From contig CM065170.1 in assembly GCA_033026295.1 (NCBI GenBank), forward strand, positions 36,017,586 through 36,081,585: a stretch of 64,000 nt of DNA, read 5' to 3'. The notes under the pieces are model-generated. The model was not told the DNA's origin. It did not search any database and saw only the letters and a list, made by a program, of their open reading frames with translations. Numbering within the stretch: position 1 is the first letter of the stretch; every line of letters begins with the position of its first letter. Below, piece after piece: positions 24,205 to 36,704 of the stretch. The stretch comes from Channa striata (lineage: Eukaryota; Chordata; Actinopteri; Anabantiformes; Channidae). The translations under genes were made by a program, and so were the position numbers.

Positions 24205-26595
24205 CACAGGGGTTGCAAGCCAGTAACTTCTGTGCCGGTCCGAAGCCCGGATAAATAGAGAGGGTTGCGTCAGGAAGGGCATCCGGCGTAAAACTTGCCA
24301 AGTACAACCACGCGAGTCATCCAACGACCGTCACCGGTGCTGTTAACCTACAGGGTGCCGGTGGAAATTGGACTACTGTTGGTCGAAGAAGGAGAGGAGG
24401 CAGAAGGGTTCGTGGTCAGAGAGAGAAGAGGAAAGGAGCTTAGATCTGAGAGTAGGGACTCTTAACGTTGGCACAATGACAGGGAAAGGTAGAGAGCTGG
24501 CAGACATGATGGAGAGAAGGAAGGTAGATGTACTGTGTGTGCAGAAGACGAGGTGGAAGGGTAGCAAAGCACGTAGCATTGGAGGAGGATACAAACTGTT
24601 CTACCATGGTGTGGATAGGAAGAGAAACGGAGTAGGAGTGATCCTGAAGGGGGAGTTTGTGAACAATGTTCTAGAGGTGAAGAGAGTCTCAGACAGGGTG
24701 ATGAGCCTAAAGCTAGAAATCGAAGGGGTGATGGTGAATGTAGTCAGTGGGTATGCTCCACAAGTTGGCTGTGAGTTAGAAGAGAAGGAGAGATTCTGGA
24801 GTGAGTTTGATGAGGTGTAGAGAGTATCCCCAGAGGAGAGAGAGTAGTTGTTGGAGCAGACTTCAATGGGCATGTTGGTGAGGGGAACAGAGGTGATGAG
24901 GAGGTGATGGGCAGGTATGGTGTAAAGGAAAGGAATCCAGAAGGACAGATGGTAGTGGACTTTGCTAAGAGGATGGAAATGGCTGTAGTCAACACTTACT
25001 TCCAGAAGAGAGAGGAACACAGATTGACATACAAGAGTGGAGGTAGGAGTACACAGGTGGACTACATTCTTTGTAGATGAGTTTATTTGAGAGAGGTTAG
25101 TGACTGACAGCCAGACAGCACCGCATGGTGGTGTGTAAGATGACTCTGGTGGTCATGAAGAAGAAGAGGAAAAACAGAAAAGAAGACCAACTGGTGGAAG
25201 CTAAAGAATGAAGAAACTTGCGAGGAATTTAGGCAGAAGTTTATACAGGCTTTGGGTCATCAGGAAGAGCTTTCAGATGACTGGGAAACTACAGCAGAGG
25301 TAATTAGGGAAACAGGTAGGAAGGTGCTTGGTGTGTCATCTGGAAGGAGGAAAGAAGATAAAGACACTTGGTGGTGGAATGAGGAAGTACAGGACTACAT
25401 CCAGAGGAAGAGGTTAGCTAAAAGGAAGTGGGATGTAGAAAGGACTGAGGAAAGTAGACAGGAGTACAAGGAAGTGCAGCACAGAGTGAAGAGGGAGGTG
25501 GCAAAGGCCAAACAGAAAGCTTACGATGAGCTGTATGACAGGTTAGACACGAAGGAAGGAGAGAAGGACTTGTACAGGAGCTACATTGTGTCTTTGTGCA
25601 TTTAGAGAAGGCGTATGACAGGGTGCGGAGGGAGGAGCTGTGGTACTGTATGAGGTTGTCGGGAGTGGCAGAGAAGTACCTCAGAGTAGTCCAGGACATG
25701 TATGAGAGGAGCATGACGGTGGTGAGATGTGCCATAGGTCAGACAGAGGAGTTCAAGGTGGAGGTGGGACTACACCAAGGATCAGCTTTGAGTCCCTTCT
25801 TGTTTGCTATGCTGATGGACAGGTTGACAGATGAGGTCAGACAGAAATCTCCCAGGACAATGATGTTTGCAGAAGAAAGAAAAGAGGAAAGAAGAGGTAT
25901 GAAAGACAGTCGTAGTAAGACAGAATACATGTGTGTAAACGAGAGGGAGCAAGGTAGAAGCGTGAGGTTACAGGGGGCTGACGTAAAGAAGGTTCAGGAG
26001 TTTAAGTACTTGGGGTCAACAGTTTAGTGTGATGGGGAGTTTGGAAAAGAGGTGAAGAGGCGACTGCAGGCGGGTTGGAACGGGTGGAGGAAAGTGTCAG
26101 GAGTGTTGTGTGACAGAAGAGTGTCAGCAAGACTCAAAGGAAAGGTGTACAAGACAGTGGTGAGACCAGCTCTGCTCTATGGGCTAGAGACAGTAGCAGT
26201 GAGAAAGAGACAAGAGGCAGAGATGGAAGCAGCAGAGATGAAGATGTTGAGGTTCTCTTTAGGAGTGACAAGGTTGGACAAAATTTGGAACGAGTTCATC
26301 AGAGGGACAGCACACGTCGCCTGTGTTAGCAACAAAGTCAGAGAGGCCAGACTGAGATGGTTTGGACATGTGCAGAGGAGGGATAGTGAATATATTGGTA
26401 GAAGGATGTTGGAGATGGAGCTGCCAGGCAAGAGGGCGAGAGGACGACCAAGGAGGAGATATATGGACGTTCTAACAGAGGACATGAGGTTAGCTGGTGT
26501 CAGAGTAGAAGATGCCCAGGATAGAGTGAAGTGGAAACGGATGATTCGCTGTGGCGACCCCTGATGGGAAAAGCTGAAAGAGTAGTAGTAAAAAG
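24205..26595 (+). mobile_element. RTE-type LINE, internally deleted and inactive
   Basis: The 5' part (GGTTGCGTCAGGAAGGGCAT at about 24264) and the 3' end (GGCGACCCCTGATGGGAAAA, then AGTAGTAGT) match the layout of fish RTE elements. Reading frames give an AP-type endonuclease (LRVGTLNVGTMTGKGREL at about 24440; the usual catalytic Glu in VQETRW is Lys here; GADFNGHVG in another frame at about 24855). Next come a reverse-transcriptase piece (AYDRVRREELW, LHQGSALSPFLF) and the C-terminal RRRYMDVLTEDM region ending at 26564. Sequence is missing between endonuclease and RT near 25590, and the YADD box is destroyed near 25870 (MMFAEERKEE). Several stops confirm that it is dead. Confidence 0.8.
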
Positions 26596-27354
26596 CATGG
26601 TTACAGTAAGTAAAACACTCAAAGTTACTATCACAATGCAAGTATTTGTATAGAAGAATACTCCACTACAAGTAGAAGAATCTTTTGATTTGTCTATTGA
26701 AGAGTACAATGTACATCTAAATTTTTGTTCTAAATTAAAAATAGTCCATTAAGAGAACAGTGTATTTTAATCAGTGCTGAATTTGATGCTGTTGATAACA
26801 TAAATGTAGAAGTCTAGCCCATATTAGTTTGGCGAACTGTTTGACTAACCTAAACCAATTTACTCTAAACTCTAAGCCTGAAATTACAAAATTTTCTTTA
26901 TCATCCATACCAAAATGAAGATAAAACACAGTCCCTTTATTAGCTCGGTCAATAAAATATAAATGTTGTTTTAAATGTTATACAAGTGTTTTTTTGTGTG
27001 TATCCCACATAAAATTTACCACATACTCAGCATACTACAACATACACCAAATTTGAGGACTCCGGTAAAAAGCTCTTTCGAATTGGAGCTCCCTTTGTTC
27101 TCAATATACTGTATTGATCGAAAATGTGCAACATTTGAATTTTCCCCATGCTTGCTGAGCTGGGCCGCCGATCAGGAAGCCGGCAGAGTCACGGTGATCA
27201 GCGGAAACAAACGGTGTCTGTAAGTCCACGTTTTCGCCGTTTTATATTTTAACTGTTCTACGTTTAATTCTAAACTCAGTGGTTGTAATGTAATTTTAGC
27301 ATGAACAACGTTAGCGTTAGTAATAGTAGCTTACTAACTTTAATGCTAACACTA
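26596..27354. other. Intergenic, no gene seen
   Basis: A/T-rich sequence between the RTE element and the Tigger element. A slightly GC-rich patch at 27150-27230 has an open frame but no recognisable product. Confidence 0.3.
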
Positions 27355-29435
27355 CCGTATTTCCCGCACTTTATCGCGCACCAAATTATAACGCGCACCT
27401 TCAATGAATGGCCTATTTTAAAACCTTTTCCATATATAAGGTGCACCGCATTATAAGGCGCATAGAATAGAAGCTACAGTTGTGGCTCGGGTTGTGTTAC
27501 GCATCCAGTAGATGGAGGTGCGCTAAAGGGAATGTCAACAAAAGAGTCAGATAAGTTAGTCAAACTTTATTAATAGAATACAAACCAGCGTTCTGCCAAC
27601 TCCGTTCACTCCCAAAATGAATAAAGTGACGTAGTATTTTCGTGACACAGTTTACCTTTTAACAACAGCAAGGTACAACAGGTAGTGCAACATTTTTATC
27701 ACGTAGTGGAGGGAACTTTTCCTCGATTCAGTAAACACGTAAAAGAAACAGTCTGATACCGTTACGGTAAATCAAACGTTAGTGCAATCACAATATAGTA
27801 ACTCTCGAAATAGTGCAAAGCAATAACAATAAGTCAACATTGTTCAAATGTTAATGTCCATATTAACAATATAACCAACCTTGTTCAGCTGTGAACACAC
27901 AAACACGTAAAGCTCACTTTCAGTTCATTCCTCATTAACGAATCCCTCGAATTCTTCGTCCTCAGTGTCCGAATTGAAAAGTTGGGCGAATACGGCCTCC
28001 AACATGCCCGGCTCCGTCTCGTCACAGTCATTATTAGTGTCGCTGCTGTGGTCTGGCAGTTCAGTGACAATTCCTGCCTTCCTGAAAGCTCGGACCACAG
28101 TTGACACTGATATGTCAGCCCAGGCATTTATGACCCACTGGCAGATCGCGGCGTATGTTGTTCGGCGCTGTCTCTTCGTCTTGGTGAACGTGTGTTCGCC
28201 TTCTGTCATCCACTGCTCCCACGCAGTTCGCAGTCTAGCTTTGAATGCCCTGTTGACACCAATATCTAGCGGCTGGAGTTCTTTTGTTAATCCACCTGGA
28301 ATGACGGCCAGCACTGAATTAGTGTGCTTCACCTGTTTTTTGACACCATCGGCGATATGGGAGCGCATGGAGTCGTAGATCAATAGGGACGGAGCTGTGT
28401 GAAAAAAGCCACCTGGTCTCTTGATGTAAATTTCTCTCAACCACTCACTCATCTTTTCTTCATCCATCCATCCCTTCGAGTTAGCTTTGATGACGACACC
28501 GGCTGGAAAGTTTTCTTTTGGCACAGTCTTTCTCTTGAAAATAACCATGGGTGGAAGTTTCTGGCCATTAGCCTGGCAGGCGAGAACTACAGTGAAGGAT
28601 GCCTTCTCATTCCCGGTGGTGCGAACATTCACCGTACGTGTTCCCTTTTTATCGACAGTGCGGTTCACAGGAATATCAAAGGTGAGTGGAACCTCGTCCA
28701 TGTTGATGATGTGCTCTGGCAGGATCTTTCTTTCAGTGATCTTGCTTTTGCAGTATGCGCGGAAAGTGGCCAGCTTTTCTTGGTAGTCTTTTGGCAGTTG
28801 CTGCGAAACAGTAGTTCGTGTGCGGATGGAGAGATTACGTCTTTTCATAAACCTCATGCACCAAGAATGACCGCCTCTAAAGTCATCGAGGTTAAGTTCG
28901 CGTGCTAGCACTGTTGCTTTCATTCGAATAGTGACTGTAGAGACACTTCTACCTGCTGTTCTCTGTTCAAAAACCCACTGTTCGAGTTTGTCCTCCAACT
29001 GTGGCCATCTCGCTTTGTTCCCTCGGAAACTCTTTTGAGTCTTCTTTACTTGGCGCAGGTCATCTTGTTGTTTCCTCCAATTCCGCACCATTGATTCGTT
29101 AACGTTGAATTCTCTAGCTGCTGCTCTATTCCCATGTTCTACTGCATGACTGATAGCCTTGAGTTTAAACTCGGCGTCGTAAGCGTGTCTCTTGATAGGA
29201 GCCATTTTGGGGTCTTTACACACACAAATGAAAACACACGCTTTGTGCAGTCATAAATCCCACCATGGACTGCACGCTACTTCTTCTACGGGAGAAAGTG
29301 GAGTCGGTGGCTGATTCTCACCTGTTGCGGCTCAATATTGATAGATATATAAGGCGCTCCGCATTATAAGTCGCCCTGTCGGGTTTTGAGAAAATTTAAG
29401 GCTTTTAGGTGCGCTTTATAGTGTGGGAAATACGG
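27355..29435 (-). mobile_element. Complete pogo/Tigger DNA transposon (2081 bp)
   Basis: The element starts CCGTATTTCCCGCACT and ends in its near inverse (AGTGTGGGAAATACGG). A TA target duplication lies on both sides (27353-27354 and 29436-29437). Sub-terminal strings of the type TATAAGGCGC recur at both ends (27440-27465 and 29350-29375), as is common for transposase binding regions. It encodes an open transposase on the minus strand. Both ends and the coding frame are intact, so the insertion looks young. Confidence 0.9.
27925..29205 (-). CDS. pogo/Tigger transposase, open 426-aa frame
   Basis: The frame opens at ATG 29205 (MAPIKRHAYDAEFKLKAI) and closes at 27925 without interruption. The N-terminus is a Brinker/CENP-B-like helix-turn-helix (AAAREFNVNESMVRNWRKQ, about 30-50), followed by a second DNA-binding helix region (WCMRFMKRRNLSI). 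The DDE_1 catalytic domain supplies its acidic residues in NMDEVPLTFD, LLIYDSMRSH and ELQPLDIGVNRAFK, the pogo D-D-D type pattern. The acidic tail (DSDTEDEEFEGF) is typical. The enzyme would bind the terminal repeats and cut and paste the element at TA. Activity is inferred from completeness only. A six-codon extension to 29223 has no ATG and was not used. Confidence 0.88.
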   Translation of the reverse strand: MAPIKRHAYDAEFKLKAISHAVEHGNRAAAREFNVNESMVRNWRKQQDDLRQVKKTQKSFRGNKARWPQLEDKLEQWVFEQRTAGRSVSTVTIRMKATVLARELNLDDFRGGHSWCMRFMKRRNLSIRTRTTVSQQLPKDYQEKLATFRAYCKSKITERKILPEHIINMDEVPLTFDIPVNRTVDKKGTRTVNVRTTGNEKASFTVVLACQANGQKLPPMVIFKRKTVPKENFPAGVVIKANSKGWMDEEKMSEWLREIYIKRPGGFFHTAPSLLIYDSMRSHIADGVKKQVKHTNSVLAVIPGGLTKELQPLDIGVNRAFKARLRTAWEQWMTEGEHTFTKTKRQRRTTYAAICQWVINAWADISVSTVVRAFRKAGIVTELPDHSSDTNNDCDETEPGMLEAVFAQLFNSDTEDEEFEGFVNEE

Positions 29436-29437
29436 TA

Positions 29438-29712
29438 CTTTGCCTTAGGCTTTTAATCCGCGGTGGAGACGAGACGTGTTTTGAAATGTGGAATAATCTG
29501 ATGAAGTTCTGGAACCGGGCTTGTGTGTCAAAACACACAATTTACTGTCTAGTGGATTTAACCTTTTTTTTTTAAGGCTGGGATTTGTGGTCACGTTGGA
29601 ATATTTTATATTAAGGGTGTTTGTAATATTGCATTTCCCTTTAAATAGTATTGGCATTCGACTAAATGTTGCCCCCTGAATGTAATGCAGCTGAACGTCT
29701 ACATAGTGTATG
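29438..29712. other. Spacer between Tigger and gypsy elements
   Basis: No coding or repeat signal recognised. Confidence 0.3.
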
Positions 29713-30113
29713 TGTAGCATGTGCATTAATATATATATAATTATATCTCACCAAAAATCCACCTGTTCTTTTGTTCAGTGTCATTTTATTTTAGTTTTTA
29801 TCTGTCCCTGTACATTATGTATAATTTTTCAGGAAGGATTTTATTTAATTTTTTTTAATTTTCTATACTCGACCTTTGACCGGTCAAGTGATGCCACTTC
29901 CTGTGGATTCGCGCTGCTTTTCTCAGTCGCCTAGCGGTCGTGGTGAGGAGAGGTGCATGAAGAAGCTTGTGTCGCTGTACTGTGTTTTTTATACAATTTT
30001 TACACAGAATAAACTCCACCCAGTTGGCAAGACAGCAGATGTCCTATCGTCTTTATATACAACGCAGAGTTTCCATATTAAAAGGAGAGGTGTCTGGTGT
30101 GGTGCTGGCTACA
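29713..30113 (+). repeat. 5' LTR of gypsy element
   Basis: Begins TGTAGCATGTGCATTAAT and ends GGCTACA. It is about 90% alike to the right LTR by eye. AATAAA in GAATAAACTCC at about 30007 may serve as poly(A) signal. The divergence between LTRs indicates an old insertion. Confidence 0.85.
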
Positions 30114-30114
30114 G

Positions 30115-30131
30115 TGGTGCCGTGACCCGGA
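30115..30131 (+). promoter_or_regulatory. Primer-binding site of gypsy element
   Basis: TGGTGCCGTGACCCGGA starts two bases after the LTR end, where a tRNA 3' end (complement ending in CCA) would prime minus-strand synthesis. I do not assign the tRNA. Confidence 0.65.
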
Positions 30132-30889
30132 CCTACACTGCTTCAGACTGATTCATCGTGGTTCCTGGAGCTGTGGATCAACATCAGTTTGGTCACCAGA
30201 GGTTACTGCATATCACAACCTGTATTTTATTATTTTTTTACTCTCTCTCTCTGTAAACACTGGTATTGGACTGTAAGAGTTACAAAAAACAAAAAGGGGA
30301 CATTTGGGCACTGTGTCTCAATAGGTAACTTTGCGTTGCCTTCCGGAGTGTAAGGGTCTGTATATTTTTTTAAACATCTATATACTGGATATCATTAGTT
30401 TCCTGTAGTGTGCAGTGTTGTACAAAACTGCTAAAAATTATGTATGCTCCTGGCCAGGCAGAGCGGGATAAAATCCCCACAGACTATGTGGGTTTAGCCT
30501 TTAGGAGAGTGAAGCCCATTAATGAGCTATCTTCCAAACAAGTTCGGGGTGCACATAGCTTAGACTCGCCAGCTTTCTGTTTTACCAGTTTACATGGTCA
30601 TACAGCCCCTAGTTTTATTCAAGGTGACACAATCTCAGATATTCCAGCTACGACGAGACACTCAGTAGCTTGATATCACACATTGCCCCACGGTAGGGAC
30701 AGACCATAAGAGAGCATAAGAGAGGATTGTGGGAAAGGGGGTGTTGGCAGCACACAGGCTCAGACTAGTGTAGACCAGTTACCCTGTGAAACCACATACC
30801 TTAGCTTCACTGGTACAAAGTTAGTTATACAGTCTGATGTGAGGGATCCCCCCCATCTTGGGGCCCAAATGATGGGTCAGATAAGAACA

Positions 30890-33800
30890 CAGTGTCTGAG
30901 TGGGAGGAATTAGTGGAAGTGTATCTGAGGAAGCGAGTCACACCTGTGAAAGACCAGTACTCAGAAATAATGTCTAGGTTGATGGGTAAGGCTAAAGGTA
31001 TTGCGAGAATAACCCTGAGAAGTAGCCCATCCCTAAAGCCTCAAGAGAAACAAAAAAGTGATTTTCGACACCCTTATGCAGCATTTTGGTGAAGTGACTT
31101 ATTCATGCATGCCTATGGCCGATTTCTACAGCACAATCCTTGTGGCAGGAGAGACCCATATAGAGTACTGGGTTGGGCTAAATAAGGCAGTTGATGTTGC
31201 AGAGGAGGGTTTAAGGAGACTGGGTCGACACATGGAGAACCCGTGTCAAGAGGCAGCAATGATGTTTGTTAAATACTGCCCAGATCCTACACTCCCTGCC
31301 ATTTTCAAGTTTAAAGCACCAGATAAATGGACAGCCAGTGAAATTCAAGAGCGCATTGATCGCTACTGTTGTAGAAATTTTGCGTCTTCCTTAATCAAAT
31401 GTTGCTAGATCTTTGTAGAACTGAAGACAAAGACTCAACGTGATGAACCAACTCAATTTAATACATGCCAGCACGGAGAAGAGCACATAGCTGTTAATGT
31501 CTGCTTCTAACTCACACAGACTGAGACCAATGCAAAAGCCAGACCTCCCTGCAATGATGACTGCATGAAGACCCTAATCAACCTTTTTGACTGTGCACTG
31601 TCACACAACAACCAGGTTACCAGCAAATTATCCTCACCAGAACAACTTCACTTTAGATCATGCATGGTTTGCCAATCTCCACTCTAACCATACGCACTGT
31701 AGGCAGAAACGTCTGTGCTTAGCCTGTTTTGAGCCAAACCGCATCAAAAGAAATGGCCCCAAATATCAGCCATCTCACAGTCAATAAGTCTCCCAGACTT
31801 TAAACTAATTGGCCCGCACTGGGTGAGGGGATGTGTGGGCACAGATGGAGAGACCCTCAGGAGCGACATGAAACAGCACTATGTAAAGGCATGTGCAGCA
31901 GCACCGGTTGGTGCTAAGGTAATAGGGAAAACACACAGAGACTAGGTCCATTTGATAAACTTTTTTACACCCCTGTCAGCTTGATTCCAGCTGCACCCTC
32001 AGTGAGAGAAGTGGAGCTGAATATGCTGAGTGACAACCAACTTGCAGCACCCATTCCTTTGGCTCAAGAGATTGTGTTGGTATGCTGTGGAGGCACACAA
32101 AGTAAGGCCAAATGTATGTATGAGGTGGAAATGAAACTCTACGGTAAACTCTGTATTGTCCCCATCCTTGTGGTGCCTGGGCAGCATGATGACTTGATCA
32201 TAGGCACAAATGTTATTAGATCTCTTATGCACCAGCTGAAAATAGGTTTCATGAGAAGCCATTTCGCCTTATCACAGAGTTGCACCAGCCCACTACCAAA
32301 AGCTTCGGCAGGTCTTGTCTGAAATGCAAGAGCAGGAAATAATAAGGAAGTCTCTGAGTGAGTATGCTTCCCCCCTCGTGCTGGTCTGGAAAAAGGATGG
32401 CAGTTGAAGAATCTGCACTGATTTTAGGTGGCTAAATGCAAAGACCCTGAACGCATGCACATCGACTGCCTCACCAGTCCGACTCCATGGCTGCGTTAGG
32501 TGGGAACACTTACTTCAGAACTTTGGATTTGACCTTGGGCTTCTACAATATCCCCATGGCTGAAGAATACAAGAGATACACTGCCTTCACAACCGCCGGT
32601 CAAACTCCATTGGGTTTGTACGACTACAACAGGATGCCACAGGGTCTATGCAGCAGCCCTACTTCATTCATGGGAATGATGCTTAGCATTTTCGGATACC
32701 TGAATTTCAGTAGTCTGTTGTTACCTTGATGATCTGCTTGTGTTTGCCTCAACTGAAGAGGAGGCTTTGGAGAGGCTGGAGATTGTGTTTCAGTGGCTCC
32801 ATAATCTCAAACTCAACTCTAATAAGTGTCATCTGATGCGGTCCTCAGTCCTCAGATTTTGGGTCACATTATTTATGGTAATGGAGTGGCTGCAGACCCA
32901 GCAAAGATTGAAGTAATATCCAAAATGATAAATGCTGACCTAATGGAGGATGATGGTTGTGCACCATTAGTAAGGAGGATAAAATATTTTCTTCGGATGG
33001 TGCTCTATTACCAACATTTCACCCTGCTCTGCTCCTCTCTAGTCAAACCACTGTTTTTTTTTCACTGCAGGACAAAAGAGAAGAGGGAAGGCCAAAATAA
33101 ATTCCAACGCTGAATCATACAGGAAACTTAAGCCCTCCAATTGGAAAGATGAATGTGATGCTTCTCTGTTTAACCTGAAAGACAGACTTTAAAATTGTTT
33201 TGTCCTTAAGTACCCAGATTTCACCAAACCTTTTTAATACTGTGCAGTGACGCCTCTCTAGACGGGCTTGCTGCTGTCTTATCTCAGATACCACCTGGGG
33301 AAGAAATGGCACGCCCCATTGCTTTTGTCAGTTAGACTCTGAGCAGCTCTCAAAAAAGATACCCAGCACACAGACTTGAGTTCTTAGCCCTGAAATTGAG
33401 TGCCTGTGAGAAATGCAGTCATTGGTTAATAGGCCACCGTGTAAGTATGGACAGACAACAACCCCCTATTTATATTATGACCAAACCTAAGCTTGATGCA
33501 TGCGAGCAGTGTTGGGTGACCTAACTCGCTCTCTACACGTTTCATTTGAAACACATACCTAGTACAAAGAACATAGTAGCTGATGCTCTCAGTAGAGACC
33601 CCTTTATGAGGACAGTTGACCACCGGCTCATCACAGAGCAGTACAGTCAACTCCTTGTTAAAGCTGAGGGTGTCCGTCAGGATGGGATCAAAGACTCTTT
33701 TCGTTTAAAGGTTCAGTGTCACCAGGTGAGGAAATCAAACCTCAAGTCTGGTCATGTCAAGTATCCGTGGGATATGATATACAGTATATGGGAAATGGAG

Positions 33801-34412
33801 GAACTGAGAGGTTTAATCGAACACTTGGCAGCATACTCCGATCTTTGCCCCTCAGAGAGAAACACAACTGGCCTCAACAGATATAGACTCTAACTTTTGC
33901 ATACAATGCAACTGAGCAAGAAACCACTGGATATGCACCGTTCCAGCTCATGTTTGGCGGAATCCCTAGGCTTCTGCTGACATGATGTTCAACCAAGTGT
34001 TGCATGACCCAGTCGTTGTTGATCATAAGAGATATGTTAAGACTCTCCTGTCTCATCTTCATGAAGCAGCTAGGACTGCACAAAATCATTCTGTTAAGGA
34101 ACAAGACAAACAAGCGCAAGGCTACAACAGGAAAGTAAGAGGCACTCACCTGAATATAGGAGACAGAGTACTCATTAAAGGAGAAAGGGGAAAGAGGAAA
34201 TTAGCAGACAAATGGGATGCAACAGTGTACACTGTAAAAGACAGGAACCCGCAGACTCACACGTACAGCTTGGAGGACAGTAAAATCATCATAAAAACAG
34301 TACGCCGCAATCTAGTCCTGGATATTAGATACAGTATGTCCCCAGAGTGCACAGAAGCTAAGTCCCTTCCGGAGGTTCAGAACATACCGCAGACAATCAG
34401 TTGTGTCCAGTA
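30890..34412 (+). pseudogene. Broken gypsy gag-pol
   Basis: Pieces in several frames: gag-like 30892-31405 (EWEELVEVYLRKRV, then KFKAPDKWTASEIQERIDRY); protease end 31981-32270 (PGQHDDLIIGTNVIRSLM) without a clear active-site D-S/T-G; RT 32330-32790 (TYFRTLDLTLGFYNIPMAEE, RMPQGLCSSPTSF, then YLDDLLVFA after a frameshift near 32720); RNase H to VADALSRDPF at 33602; integrase end 33790-34412 (NATEQETTGYAPFQLMFGG, then GDRVLIKGERGKRKLADKW). The integrase zinc finger and most of its catalytic core are missing between about 33700 and 33800. Many stops occur. Confidence 0.8.
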
Positions 34413-34941
34413 ACTGTATATCCTGACAACAGTAGGTCAGACCGCTCAGTACCTGACACAGAACATGCAATGAGGACACAGGCAGGCGGGATTAGTAGAA
34501 GAGTAAACCGAGTCATTTAGTCCATGGCTGAAAAGGCTTTTGATTTTAAAAACGTAACTAACTAGCTAACTCAGTTAGTAGAAGGTCTCTGTCACTTCTT
34601 ACATTGTTTTGAATGAACGCTTATCTTCACCGTTTGTAATGGATGTGTGGAGTTGTCTTACTAAAAGGAAAAAGGGACAATATTATTGTTTAAGGTTTTC
34701 TACAAAGTGTGTTTAGTCATATTGTATTGTGAAAGTGGTAGGGAGTTTGTATGATGTAAAAGGCATCATATTAGTCTAGGAAGGGCTCAGGCTTGATCAA
34801 CCCTGTGGTCCCTCTGAACCTACTCTGTAGGTGGCTTATATGGCTGAGGTTAAAATGTAAATTATAGGCTTTCAGTGAACCCATGTCAGGTTTTCACAGT
34901 GGATATTGGCTGTCTCTATGTTAGGTTGATTTTGGTGAAAT

Positions 34942-34955
34942 CTAGGAGGGGTGGA
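34942..34955 (+). promoter_or_regulatory. Polypurine tract of gypsy element
   Basis: AGGAGGGGTGGA-type purine run immediately before the 3' LTR, the expected primer for plus-strand synthesis. Confidence 0.6.
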
Positions 34956-35342
34956 TGTATCATGTGCATTAATACATATAAATATATTTCACCAAACATC
35001 CACCTGTTCTTTTGTTCAATTTAATTTTATTTTAATATGTATCTGTCCCAGTACATTATGTGTAATTTTTAAGGAAGCATTTTATTTTATTTATTTTCCA
35101 AACGTGAACTTTGACCGGTCAAGTGATGCCACTTCCTGTGGATTCGTGCCTCTTTCTTCAGTCGCCTAGCGGTCATGCTGAGGAGAGGTGCATGAGGAAG
35201 CTTGTGTCGCTGAACTGTGTTTTTTTACTTTATTTTTACATAGAATAAACTCCACCCAAGACAGCAGATGTCCTCTTGTCTTTATACACAACGCAGAGTT
35301 TCCATATTAAAAGGAGAGGTGTCTGGTGTGGCACCGGCTACA
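34956..35342 (+). repeat. 3' LTR of gypsy element
   Basis: Begins TGTATCATGTGCATTAAT and ends CCGGCTACA. It is collinear with the 5' LTR throughout, with small indels. Confidence 0.85.
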
Positions 35343-36700
35343 TGTGCTTGTTAAAAGTCATATTTGTAAGGCTTTTGTATCGGGTTAAATTTCAAAATGT
35401 GCAGTACATTTCACTTTGTTAGCTTTGAATATGTCAGTTGTTTTGCCTTGCTGTGCTCCCACAGGCTCTCGCTTCAGTCACTCATACACACTTTGGCGGT
35501 TTAAGCAACTGTCTGCCCCGTGCTCACAGCCGTTTCTAAAATGATGTCTAGATTAGGCTAAATACCCGAAGAGCAACATGCAATACTCCTCAGCAGCGGC
35601 ACAAAAAGACAAATGAGAATTTCTAGCCAGGCTGTTATTGGACTGACTTAGTCGTAGTTTGAGGTACCTAATAAACTGACACCTGAGTAGTAATGAAGCT
35701 CAAAAACAGAGCGGATATAACAGTTAAAGATGACTGGCGTCAAATGTTTTGTGATTTTTGTGTTTCACGTATCATCACCCGCTCTCTATTTTTTGTAATT
35801 TTTCTTTGTCCTTCATTCTGTAATGTAAAGCTGTTCAAATACTTTTCCATGAGGTCACATTCTGTGCTACTACACAGTTATTTTTACTTTACAATATAAA
35901 ATATTTCACAGTAGAAAGGATCAGGGGCTTTCTTGGGTCAGAGGTCGCTAACATACACTGTGCTTTCTTTGCATCAGTTTTCCAATTTTTGGAGCTGCAG
36001 CTTGTAGACATTGTTGCCTGTTACCAGTGTTTGTCAAATACTAAGCAAACGTTTGAAATGCTGTTAGGGGTGGAAGGGGCTCCTGCTTTAATATTTCTCT
36101 TCATGTGCATCATTACCTCTGTCTTTATGTCCAAAGTGTTTTATGGCATTTGGGCTGTTTAATGCATTGTCACCTGTGATGCCTGACATATGACTGTTGT
36201 GAAGTACTATGTATTTCATCTATCTATCTGTCTGTCTGTATTTAAATATGTGCATTTATTTGTTATCATTTACTACAATTTGACAATCAAGTCGGTATGC
36301 ATAGTTTGAAAAGGTATTTTGTGTATTACAGTGTAGTAAGCTTGGTGTGGTATTGTCACTGAATGGTGATAACACTTGACTTCTAAAGCAAATCTCCCCA
36401 GTTTTATTTACTAGTGGTGCGTTTGCTGTATGGAGCAACAAAAGCAACCACCAAACACTGGCCAGGTTGGTAGGACCAGTAGCTGCGCACTGGAAGACAC
36501 ATAGCTCCAAAGCCGGGCTGTGCTGTTATCTCTACCGATGCGTCCCCCTCCAATGTGAGGTCTCTTGGCGCCCTCTTGCGGCTAAAACGAGCAGCTGCAG
36601 GCACGCAGGCCAGTGGCATGAGACAGCCCCAGTGGGCCGAGCCAGCTATTCTTCTGTCATTCAGATTTTTATTTCGAATCAGTGGTGTGCAGCATAATCA
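35343..36700. other. Intergenic, no gene recognised
   Basis: A short TCTATCTGTCTG-type microsatellite occurs at about 36219-36240. A moderately GC-rich patch at 36410-36660 is open in one plus and one minus frame but resembles no family I know. Confidence 0.3.
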
Positions 36701-36704
36701 ACAG

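Larger units (their letters stand above)
29713..35342 (+). mobile_element. Ty3/gypsy LTR retrotransposon, degenerate
   Basis: Two direct LTRs of about 400 bp (29713-30113 and 34956-35342) flank a gag-pol relic in the order gag-PR-RT-RNaseH-IN, which is the Ty3/gypsy order. A primer-binding site follows the left LTR and a purine tract precedes the right LTR. No convincing target duplication was found next to the TG...CA ends. Frameshifts, stops and a large integrase deletion make it non-autonomous. Confidence 0.88.

Noticed and set aside
27965..28908. Plus-strand open frames of 137 and 169 aa
   Set aside because: They are antisense to the Tigger transposase, whose frame is longer and has recognised domains.
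29713..35342. Endogenous retrovirus with envelope gene
   Set aside because: No env-like frame lies between integrase (ends 34412) and the 3' LTR, and the RT and integrase read as Ty3/gypsy.
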